From Aporrectodea caliginosa (Eukaryota > Annelida > Clitellata > Crassiclitellata > Lumbricidae), in assembly GCA_020284085.1 (NCBI GenBank), contig JACEVL010000205.1:450001-514000 (forward strand): a stretch of 64,000 bases of DNA, given 5' to 3'. A program made the position numbers and the translations under genes. Under the pieces are notes generated by a model. The model was not told the origin of the DNA and ran no database searches. It was given only the letters and a program-made list of their open reading frames with translations. Shown here piece by piece: positions 45,146 through 55,388 of this stretch. Each line of letters opens with the position of its first letter. The stretch's first letter is position 1.

Positions 45146-45544
45146 TGTATTGAAATAGAATCCGGATGATCGAAATAATTTTCCCGTAAATAGAAGCGGG
45201 ATACCAAGCTGGATGGATGGATGAAACTAACTTTTCGATTCATTAGAAGGTGGATTGATGAAAATAACTGTTTCCGTAATTATAGGCCTAAGCCGGATCC
45301 ATAAGAATATTTAGTACGTTTTAAGAAAGCGGCCTCTGTTGATTAGCCCTAATGGATACAGCTACACTCGTAGACGAGCAGTCTGTAGACGAATTGTCGT
45401 GACACCTTTTTTTATTGTATTGAATATATTGTATTTATCACTTTATATAGCCCCTCTCACAGGAGAAACATGCTTAGAAGCACTTTCAACTTGAAAGCCG
45501 GGGAAACAGATGAGTTTTTAGATTATTAGTTGTGAAAGCAGAGT

Positions 45545-45605
45545 TGTAAGGATGAAAATGATTATAATAATAATAAAATAATAATAATAACAATAATGGT
45601 TTTAC

Positions 45606-45662
<57 letters not shown>

Positions 45663-45665
45663 CTA
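45545..45665 (+). repeat. (ATA)n array with GGTTTTACA core
   Basis: Forms a long inverted repeat with 47265-47340, which carries TGTAAAACC within (ATT)n. The two arms bracket R1 copy 4. Confidence 0.8.
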
Positions 45666-45671
45666 ATAATT

Positions 45672-47225
45672 ATGGCGAGAACTTCTAAGAATCCGTAACA
45701 GGGCACTTGCCGTTACAAGGGCTTTTTAACAACCATCCGAAATAGTGGTAATGTATTTCTCAAGTAAAAAATGTATTCTTTGGTTCACAAAACCCAGATG
45801 TATGCATGACTGTATGCATGCAAGTATGCATGTATGTATGCATGTATGTATGTATGTATGTATGTATGTATGTATGTATGTATGTATGTATGTATGTATG
45901 TATGCATGTATGTATGTATGTATGTATGTATGTGTGTATGTATCTACGTATGTATAATTCTTTAAAACCGGATTTGCCATTTTTGGAACGATGTGTAGCA
46001 AGTGTGCTCATGTTACTTGCCATGTCTCAGTCGATCTTGCATATTTAAAGAAATTTCTCCAAAATTGTTTATGCGCCTAACACGAAATTAAGATCAATCG
46101 TTTATTGGGAACAATAAACGATTGATCTTAATTTCGTGTTAGTCGCATAAACAATTTTGGAGAAATTTCTTTAAATATGCAAGATCGACTGAGACATGGC
46201 AAGTAACATGAGCACTAATTATTGGGAACAATAAACGATTGATCTTAATTTCGTGTTAGTCGCATAAACAATTTTGGAGAAATTTCTTTAATCGATTGTA
46301 TGTGCCTCCAACACCTGTTCAGCTATCTATAAATCACTCAAAGTTGAATACTTTATGCAAAACAAAAACATATCCTGATAAATGGCTCAGGAATATTTTC
46401 ACCGAAATTAAAACCTGATCAGGCAACGCTCATAAATTATTTACTGCAGGCGGGTGAGTATTTCATTGCATTGTGGGCCTATTTCATAGTTGTTTTTATT
46501 TTACATTGAATGGCATTTGTTGTATAACATTACACTGGATTTATCAATTTATGTAGTGCCTTTCACAGATGAAACTAAATCGAAGCGATTACAGCCTGAA
46601 AGAAGATAAGTTTTTAGACAATGGGCTGTTGCAGTCTCAACTGCTGCAGAAGCCGAAAGCCGAAAAGTAATGCAAGTAGGCATCTAGGCTTACCAAAGGA
46701 ATCACATTGAATTGTCTCATACCTCTGAATTGGTTATGCGTTAATGATGAAAAATGGTTCTCTTAGAACGGCACAAAGGATACAAATCACAAAGCGTCAA
46801 CTGATAACAATGAGTACTAAAATCGTTAACTAAAATGAGCTGGACGCAGCAGTGAAAAGAGTGCTGAAAACAAGATGTCCTGCTGGTAATGAGGGACTTC
46901 AATGGAACATTCTGGAAATGAATACCGTATGCATTCGCAGCGAGGGTAGGAACATGTGGTCGGAGCAGGTGCTTTGGTGAGCTAAAATGGGGCAGGTGGG
47001 CCAGAATAGGTGAATGGTGAACGAGAAATGTGATATCAGATAACAAACAGTGTGCGATTATTATCAACATTTTAGGGCCACACTATTATACAAGCATTAA
47101 ACACAGCTCTGCCATAATGGTCACATGTTATTGCGATCCGAAAAGCTAAGGGATTAGGTTAGCAAGAATCAAAACACAACCAGTCGACAATGTTAGTTTC
47201 TATGGTTTATAACTACAAGTGCGAT
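45672..47225 (+). repeat. R1 repeat, copy 4
   Basis: Very similar to copy 2, including (TATG)n at 45830-45955, with a much longer palindrome at 46004-46215. Confidence 0.7.
46004..46215. repeat. 212-bp near-perfect palindrome
   Basis: Left arm 46004-46106 and right arm 46113-46215 are reverse complements with one mismatch, around loop GGGAAC. A further partial copy of the loop and right arm follows at about 46218-46298. Unrearranged R1 copies 1, 3 and 5 lack it. Confidence 0.93.
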
Positions 47226-47245
47226 TATTATTATTTTTTTTAGAA

Positions 47246-47291
<46 letters not shown>

Positions 47292-47303
47292 GTAAAACCA
47301 TTA

Positions 47304-47337
<34 letters not shown>

Positions 47338-47395
47338 GTTTTTATTAATCGAGGTATTATAATCCCTCAGCGGTTCGGTTTGAAATTGTTAGCTG

Positions 47396-47474
<79 letters not shown>

Positions 47475-47483
47475 GTTATTATT

Positions 47484-47522
<39 letters not shown>

Positions 47523-47525
47523 TCC
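47225..47525 (+). repeat. (ATT)n/(ATC)n arrays with short R4-like 3' end
   Basis: Blocks at 47255-47335, 47398-47485 and 47485-47525. The spacer 47341-47397 contains CGAGGTATTATAATCCCTCA, the R4-like tail on the minus strand. Confidence 0.75.
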
Positions 47526-47678
47526 TACTACTACTTAGGCCTACGTATTTTACATGCTTCATGCATTTTTATAATTACCCATTCCATAGGAATTAATCTT
47601 GGCGAACAAATACCATAAATTATTATGAGCCAATAAACGGCATTGATTAGTTGACGATGTAGACCGTATTTGTAGCAT

Positions 47679-47684
47679 TTTATT
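47679..47684 (-). terminator. Putative poly(A) signal, copy D (broken gene)
   Basis: AATAAA on the minus strand 318 nt past the stop. The downstream block is shorter than in the other copies. Confidence 0.4.
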
Positions 47685-48295
47685 TAGCCGTAATCGCCAA
47701 GTCCAAATTTCTAAAACGCAACTTCAAGGCAAGCTTAAGGCTGAGAGATATCGGAAGACAGGTGGTATACATGGATCATGGTAGGAATTCTTGAAGAGGT
47801 GCACATTTTTTCAAAGTGGAAAGCCTGAAAGGTTATGGAAAGATGATTATAGTCTTATGTTGTCAGATCTGGAGCTGTTCTGAGGAGCTTTGCACAAGAG
47901 GCGCTATAGAGATGTGTAAATACGATTACGACTAGGGGCCTACGCTTTCAGTCAGTCAGGATCTGGACGATTGACACTCATCGGGTGAATAGCGAGGTTG
48001 CTTAATCTTCCAACGGCGCCAATTTCATTTCCGTATTTTTCAGAGAGTAGTTCAAGCCCTCCCATAAGTACCACACAATCCCTGCCTTCCGCGATTTTGG
48101 GGGACCTAGAAGGTAAAGGCCATTGAGGTGGACACGAAGACAGCGATTGAACCACCAAGCTCCATGTCTTGTTCTAGCGCAGTTTTCTCTAGGGGAGGCA
48201 TCGTTATCCATGTCATACGTGGTAAATTTCATTTTGTTGTGATAACTCATGCTGTCTCCTAAATAGAAAGCAACAGAGAACAGTTAAATCGTCAG

Positions 48296-48328
<33 letters not shown>

Positions 48329-48585
48329 ATAATTATATTATATTATGTATATACATATTATAGTCTTACGACCGTCATAAACTGGCTCTGGTAAATGGTA
48401 GTCGTTATATTTGTATAACGATTGAAGAGCCTACCAAGCTATGACTTGGATTCTGAAGGGAAAATCAGCAGATCTAGACCTAGAAAGAACTGGCCGGAGG
48501 ACGTCTGTGACGATCTGAAATGTTTGGAATTGTTGTTGGACGAGTCAGGTAGACAGTCGCAGATATACTACAGTAATATAGGCCT

Positions 48586-48678
48586 ATATATACATAACAC
48601 ATACTCTATGCATCCAACATGTACTGTACATGTTGGATGCGTAGAGTACAGTATGTGTTATGTATATATATATTAATA
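48586..48678. repeat. Imperfect hairpin, arms about 40 bp
   Basis: TATACATAACACATACTCTA, CATCCAACATGTAC and their reverse complements meet at a TGTAC centre, with a few extra bases in the right arm. Confidence 0.8.
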
Positions 48679-48724
48679 CATGCATATATGTATACATATA
48701 TATGTGTACATAGGAGTGATACGT

Positions 48725-48845
48725 CAGAACGGCCCAGGACAAATCGGCTCCGACAAAACGGCCCCGACAAAAGGGCCCCGGCAAAACGGCCCCGACAAAA
48801 CAGCCCCCGTCAACATGACCTCGACAAAACAGCCCCGTCAATTTG
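48725..48845 (+). repeat. Minisatellite of CGACAAAACGGCCC units
   Basis: About eight imperfect 14-15 bp units containing CGACAAAACGGCCCC. Confidence 0.8.
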
Positions 48846-48919
48846 GTCCCCGGGGTGCCGTATACATAGTATGATGTTGTATAATATCTAGTTTGTGTAG
48901 GCAATGTATGACGCCTATA

Positions 48920-49600
48920 GCATACGGCGGACATATACAGCTGGTCTCGTGCCAATAAATTATTTCTTGGCCTAGATAAGACCAATTATGTTCTATTCAT
49001 TATTTCCCATGGAAAGATTTGTCCCACCACTTCTTACACTTTAATCAAGTAACCTCATAAACAATTTTAGGAGTAATATTCGACCAGAATTTATTATTAT
49101 TATCATATAAACATACATATATACATGGTTGCATACATATATACATACATGTATGCATGTATATATATGCATCCATATACACACGCACAGTGTTTCCATT
49201 TGAGTCCAAAAAGAGGACGTATTTACGCACTGACCTAGAATACATACAGAGGCATGTATGTAAGTAAGGCGGTCCCAGAGTACAATAATAAGGGAACTCT
49301 GTGTTCCCGTTTCCAGCCAAACAGGTAATCTATCCTCACGCTCTGCGGCTCGTGGGGATTTGATGGTCCCGCGCTAGCGCACATCGATGCGAGCGCACAG
49401 TGCCTTCTCATGCATTGGACCATCATACTGGAGCTGTCTTCCATTAATTATAATTCGTAACACGCACCGCATGCAACTCAGGAAACAGTTTCTAAATGTC
49501 TGAAGTCGCATCTGTTTAGATCTGTTGGTAGCAACGTTTAACGCCATCGTGAGTTAACTTTAGGAGCTATATAAATGGCCATATACATGCATGCATATCC
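48920..49600 (+). mobile_element. L2-like LINE fragments in the gap left by copy D exon 4
   Basis: The first part reads ANKLFLGLDKTNYV (48940-49000). The second (49240-49590) matches the C-terminal fragment at 21310-21650, with VFPFPAKQ-like and CIGPSYW-like remnants. Heavily mutated. Confidence 0.55.
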
Positions 49601-50040
49601 TGAGTATATACATGTTCAATATATTTAACATGTGTCGATATATATACCCTGAGTATATACATGTTCAATATATGTCACCAACTCTTCTTCTTTATTAGTT
49701 GTGACCTACCTCAAGAACTTTCCTTATCTCTACATATAAATTGCTCAACGTCTTCTAACTGTTTAAGAATTAAATTGACACAGTTCTTTGAATGTTTTCT
49801 TTAAACACAGTTATTCATCAAACACAACTCGACTGTAACTTTTTAACATACAGCTCTCTACTGCATTAAAACAACTACTACACTGTATTGTTCAAATTTA
49901 CTGTCATCAGCAGTTTCTAAGTTTGGCGCGCTAACTGCACGTGTAACAAGAATCTACCGTCAGCCAATGTTTAGGCTACTTTAGGCCAAGCGCCCACGAG
50001 CCGACAGCGCAACTAAGGCCTAAGACTAAAACCATTTGTG
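49600..50040. other. Non-coding, nothing recognised
   Basis: AT-rich sequence where exon 4 of copy D would be expected; a short direct duplication (ACCCTGAGTATATACATGTT) near 49610-49680 is the only structure noticed. Confidence 0.4.
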
Positions 50041-51658
50041 AAGTAATTCACCCATTCGCAGATTCAACTATTTGTCTCCGTTCAAACAAATGGATAAAGT
50101 AAACAAAGAAAAACTGCAGTCTTCGAAACGAACGGAATTCATTCGCGCATTCATTCTTTCAATCATTAATTTATTCATTCATTGGTTCATACCACCATGG
50201 CTCCCCAGGGGCCATCATCGGTGGTCCATCGCTATCTTTCCAATGAGGCCGCCTATTAGCAAACAGCAGTCCTGCGGATAATTGTCGTAACGTTGAAATC
50301 TCAACTCAATCATGCAGAGGCTTATTGTTTGAGAGTTTCACAGTGATGCAATAGACATGAAGGTCTGTTGTTTTATCCTCATATCTCGTTTTCCCTTGAA
50401 AAACAAGCAATGTCTTTTGGTTTGATTGTGTCGTTGCCACAGTCACTTTAAATTCAAGTTCCCACCCTCCTAAGCTGCTATCTCATAGGCTAATGATGCC
50501 ATCTTTACTTTAGCCTTCTGCGCGTAGAGACACCCTACGGGTTCTACTCCCAAAATAATAATTTATTCTCGTCAGGTATCTTAATTATCTCACTCAGTTA
50601 ACTCTTTTTGGGTTTTGCCCCACATTGCAGTTTCCTTTCACTACTGATTTCAAGTCGCCGATAGGAGAAACAAGAAATCCTACCTAACCAAAATTCTCCA
50701 CTGAGATTTCCAAAGCCCCGCTCATACTCTTTGTAATTTCGCTCAAAATTCTCGCTGCCATCCGTTCGTCGCTGAAGCACCTGGAGAAAAATCAAAAAGC
50801 ACATACATATCACCGTCATATTAATCAGGATTTCACCGAAACATGACACTCTTTAGCACACATGAATATTGATTTTCAGTGTTTATAACGAAATAAACTT
50901 CAAAAATGTCAAACTGGCTACATGTTTTCTCGGTTCGATTAAATAGGCAAAATGTATCAAATTGCTTAATTAGTAATTTCATTTTATTTTATTAAAAATT
51001 CTTAGTCAAAACTTGAAACATGGTATATTTTTATATGACATCTATGGTTCAATTTGAGGAGAAACACTGCTTCATTTTATTTTCAATTCTCCGGGCATGA
51101 AAACTACGAGATTTAACTTAGGTTTCCCTTCTCTTGGATGCTGAAAATGAAGCTACGTGCAATACTATTATTTTCAAAATACTAACCAGCCAACTCTCCT
51201 TAAGGGAATCGAAGTCACAGTAGACATCAGCTTGCATTCTTTTATTATCACCGCCTGCGTAGCTAGGATATACACCGCTGGTTGTGAAGTCCATGGATCG
51301 AACGTCGGAACAATCCCGCGGTCCACGTACAACGCAGTTGTTATCTGTTATATAGAACGCAGAATAGCTAAGTTAAGTGCATTGTACTGCTACAGTATTT
51401 GACGATGTAGCACGCCTCTCGGACTTAGCGGAATGGTCGTCGTCATATTGACCAGATTATGGCTTAAGTTTGGTGCGCCATCGGTTGATGCCTTTTACAC
51501 TAGACACCAGCGATAGAGTAATTCATAGTAATAGAAAAAAAGTTCGACCATGAATTCTATATCCCATCTTTTTAAAAACATACGTTTAGCTTATATCACG
51601 TTAGCGGTTATAGAACTGTATCAATTATGCCTGCATCATAATCAGTATCATCAGCAAT

Positions 51659-52168
51659 AGGGGTTTGCGGGTATACCTGCACCCGCGGGTTTACCCGTAC
51701 CCGACCCGTACCCGCGGGTCGGGTACGGGTCGGGTACGCATTTCACGGGTCGGGTACGCATTTCACGGGTCGGGTACGGGTAGGGTCGTCACGGGTACGG
51801 GTATACCCGGTTTTACCCGTACCGACATGCAGTTTTGGGGTTACAATGTCACCGTTACATGCAATAGAGAATGGCGGCGCACAATGGGCCTGACCGGGTC
51901 TGCAACGTACTATTAACAGTTAATTAGTGTTCTAGGTGACGACGGAGATAATAATTATGTACAATGCAATTTATTGAGACTGCACAACAGTTGTATGTGG
52001 CAGGATGCATAAGTTGACAGCCTGTTATTATTACTACAACGACTACTGCTACTGCTGTTACTTTTGTTGTTGTTGCGGTTACCACTACTATCACTACTAC
52101 TACTGCTGCTGCTACTACTGCTAATGCTACTGCTACTGCTACTGCTACTGCTACTGCTACTGCTACTG

Positions 52169-52240
<72 letters not shown>

Positions 52241-52472
52241 TCATAATCATAATCATTATCAACCTATTCATTATTATTTATTATCGAGATTAACTATGGG
52301 AAAGCATGCTAATGACGTGACGGGTACTGTACGGGTACGGGTATACCCGCGGGTACGGGTAGGGTAGGGTCGGGTAGTAATTTTGAGTACGGGTCGAGTA
52401 CGGGTACGGGTAACGGATCTGTGTTACGGGTACGGGTCGGGTATCAGAAACGCTCTACCCGCAGATCTCTAA
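51659..52472. mobile_element. hAT-like element with GGGTA-rich ends, intron 1 of copy D
   Basis: Flanked by an 8-bp repeat TCAGCAAT (51651-51658, 52473-52480). Ends AGGGGTTTGCGGGTA and TACCCGCAGATCTCTAA are inverted. Both subterminal regions are dense arrays of CGGGTACGGGT words. The middle holds (ACT)n/(GCT)n (52025-52240). Confidence 0.75.
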
Positions 52473-52829
52473 TCAGCAATCAATCCCGTCATGATCATTA
52501 TCATAGTTATTATCATCATTGCAAAGAATTTTAGTTGTTGAACGAAATGAATAAAATGTGAGTTATGAGTAGAAATCTTATATTTATTTGTATTTTTACT
52601 TTGTTGTATGTCATTCTCTGCATTGGAGAGATGCTCGCGTATTTTCGACAAAACGTTTTGAATCTGTAGGTCCATCGAAACACTATTCTTGCTCAGCTCC
52701 TTCTTCACTTGGTCCAGGTACACTTCCGTATTATTCAGCCTCGAATTCATCTCGCAAACGAGATCCATCGTTTCCGATAACTGGTCGATGATTGCTGGAC
52801 TGTATGCGTTCTGGTCGGATTGCAATAAG

Positions 52830-53340
52830 TAATAAGTGCTCTATTCGTTAACAAATCAAAGATTTAGCGGAGAGGCGATTAGTATGTATACAAAGACACA
52901 AGTGCACATGGAAATTTAGAGCACTTTTACAAGACATGAAGTAGAGAATGAATCTAGACTAAGTTTTAGTCATTAAATCCAGCTCCTTTTATGATAGGTC
53001 TAGTACAAGCTTTAGCTTTTTTGAGTTTTCTTTTTTGGTAGTTCTGGTATAACCCTTAGTTTTAATCTACCTCCGTGTATGATAGGTCAAAGTATAAGAC
53101 TTCGTTTAATTCAGTTCGTTAAGCAATGTGCCACTGTCTACGTAGCTGATAGAAAGGTCATTCAGTGGAATAGAAGTTCAGAAATTGAATGAACCACAGA
53201 AGATGAATGGAAGATGTCATTTCATCACCTGGGGCGTACCTCCCTCTGATGCGCTGCTGTTTCCACAACACGTTGCCAGAAATCTTCAATTCCACGCTGT
53301 CAAAGATTTTCGATCGAAGGGGTTTTTGAACAGGTCGGAT
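52830..53340. other. Intergenic, nothing recognised
   Basis: Where the signal peptide and promoter of copy D should lie. No octamer, TATA box or coding frame resembling the other copies is present. Confidence 0.45.
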
Positions 53341-53349
53341 TAAGAAACC

Positions 53350-53485
53350 CTTGCCTTGAGCCTTGCCCGAATTAATCTAAGCACTTCTGTGTTAAAAGCT
53401 GAACACTTCTGAAGCGGACAGAGACTTCAGAAGTGTTTAGATTTAAGCAGAGAAGTGTTTAGATAAGTTTGGACAAGGGTCAAGA
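53350..53485 (+). mobile_element. Short MITE-like inverted repeat downstream of copy E
   Basis: Counterpart of 10075-10212, more diverged: GCCTTGCCCGAATTAATCT on the left and GATAAGTTTGGACAAGGGT on the right. Confidence 0.4.
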
Positions 53486-53693
53486 AAATTAGACTATTAT
53501 GTAATATAATCACTATAAATGGTGCAGTTGTTTCTTGCCTCGTTGAATCGAGATTAAAGCGCTTTTAAATTTTTATGGTTTGGCATTTTTTAGTTACCCA
53601 GTCTATAGGAATTAATCTTTGCTAACAAATGCCAATTATGACCAAACAAATGGTGTTGATTTCAGTGAACAATGTAGACCATGTTTAAAGCAT

Positions 53694-53699
53694 TTTATT
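53694..53699 (-). terminator. Putative poly(A) signal, copy E
   Basis: AATAAA on the minus strand 412 nt past the stop codon, in the conserved downstream block. Confidence 0.5.
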
Positions 53700-54110
53700 T
53701 AGTCGTATTCGCAAAGTCCAAATTTCTAAAGCGTTACTTCAAGCTAAGCTTAGGGCCTGCGTCATGTCAGAGGGGTTGTCCATATATACCAAGTGAAGAA
53801 CCAAGTCGGTTGCCAAAAGACTAGGGAGAGAAGAAGACAGTGCGTTTCGTTTAGGACTAGAGAGATCGGAAGGTAAGGGTATACATTGATCACGGTAGGA
53901 AGACGTGAGACTTCAATTTAAAGGATCTATCAGGTGGAAAGCCTGATAGGTTACGGAAAGGTGATCATAGTCTTGTGATGTGAGATCTGGAGCTCCTTTA
54001 AGGAACAAAAACTCGAGGCGCTTTAGAAGTTTGCTAATGCGATAACGACAGCGATTTCAGTCGGTCAGGATCTGGACGATTGACACTCATCGGCTGATCA
54101 GCGAGGTTGC

Positions 54111-55304
54111 TTAATCCTCCAAGGGCATCAATTTCATTTCCGTCTTTTTCAGAGAGTAGTTGAAGCCGTGCCATAGGTACCACTCAATCCCGTCCGCGTG
54201 CGATTTATGGGGACCTCGAAGATAAGGGCCATTGAGGTGGACATTGAGACAACGGTTGAACCACCAAGCTCCATGAGTTGTTTTAGCGCAGTTTTCTCCA
54301 GGTGATGCATCGTTGTCCATATCAAACGTCGTAAATCTCATTTTGTTGTGATATTTCATGCTGTCTCCTAAATGGTAATCAACAGAGATCAGTTAAAATC
54401 CCGAGCATAATAATTATATATTATGTATAAAACGTCATCATCATCATCATCATCATCAGGATCCATGGGCCGAAAGCCCGTAGGTGTCCAATGCAAATTT
54501 CGTCATCCGTTTCCATAATCCTCTGTCTTGCGCCAATACACTCAAACTGTGTAGGTCTTGTTTGCACCAATCCCTGATGTCATCAGTCCATTCCCTGTTA
54601 GGTCTTCCTCTTCGTCCACTTCCATCCATCATACCCATCATGACAGTTTTTATTTTTCTATTATTGTTCATTCTGCATATATGTCCAAACAGACCCAATT
54701 TCCTTCTCATTACTGACTGTATTAGATCTTCCTTTATGTGTAATCTTCTTCGGACCTCCTTATTTGTCACCTTCATTGTCCAATTCAGATGCAATATTCT
54801 TCTACATGTATAGCAGTACATTTCAAAAGCCAGGATTTTATCATGATCAGTCTTTTTAATTGTCCAGGCCTCACACGCATAAAGAGCTGTACTAAACACG
54901 CATGTTTTCAAGACATTCAGCTTTGTCTTATAACTAATTTGCTTACTATTCCAGATGGAATTTAGTCCTGCCATAGGCCCATAACTCCCTTTGCCTTTGC
55001 TATTCTAGCCTTTATGTCCTTTGTACAATCATTATTCCATGTTAACAGACTACCTAAGTACACAAATTCTGTTACATTCTCAATCACCTCATCTTGCACT
55101 TTTATTTCCCTGTCTATTGTCTTCTTGCCAAATACCATTGTTTTTGTTTTATCCACATTTATTTTTAATCCAGCCCGTTGTGCAGATGTGTTCAGTGCGC
55201 AAACATTTTCCTGCAGCCTCTCACAACTATTCTCCAGCAAGTCAATGTCATCTGCAAATTTTAAGTTATTAATCAGTTCTCCCTGTACGGAGATTCCAGT
55301 AGGG

Positions 55305-55388
<84 letters not shown>

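Larger units (their letters stand above)
43823..45407. mobile_element. Element with CGTCTACAGAC-type TIRs, possibly Mutator-like
   Basis: The left end carries CACGACAACTCGTCTACAG and the inverted right end CACGACAATTCGTCTACAG. TTTTTTATTG flanks both sides (43813-43822, 45408-45417), a 9-10 bp target duplication. The ends contain short repeated TCGTCTAC motifs. The interior is mostly minus-strand L2 LINE sequence, so it may be a carrier of captured DNA. Confidence 0.55.
43188..45545 (+). repeat. R1 repeat, copy 3, interrupted
   Basis: Left part 43188-43822 with (TATG)n at 43315-43460; right part from 45418. A MULE-like element lies between. Duplicated with copy 5 at 58469-62440. Confidence 0.65.
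48002..52810 (-). pseudogene. Fibrinogen-related gene, copy D, broken (no signal peptide, no exon 4)
   Basis: Recognisable exons: partial exon 1 (about 52810-52600), exon 2 51344-51187, exon 3 50780-50684, exon 5 48258-48002. The exon 1 homology begins only at the [10 protein letters not shown] coiled coil. The signal peptide, start codon and octamer/TATA promoter seen in the other copies are absent upstream. I find no counterpart of exon 4 (the [12 protein letters not shown] exon) between 48259 and 50683; LINE fragments and unrelated sequence lie there. Exons 2, 3 and 5 remain open, and exon 5 keeps both cysteines (NCAR and FNRCLR). Because exon 4 starts and ends in the same phase, joining exon 3 to exon 5 would keep the frame, but the domain core would be missing. 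Intron 1 holds a hAT element rich in GGGTA words. Confidence 0.75.

Noticed and set aside
51659..51835. Telomere-like GGGTA repeats suggesting an internal telomere
   Set aside because: The words are irregular CGGGTACGGGT, lie inverted at both ends of an element and are enclosed by an 8-bp target duplication, so a DNA transposon explains them better.
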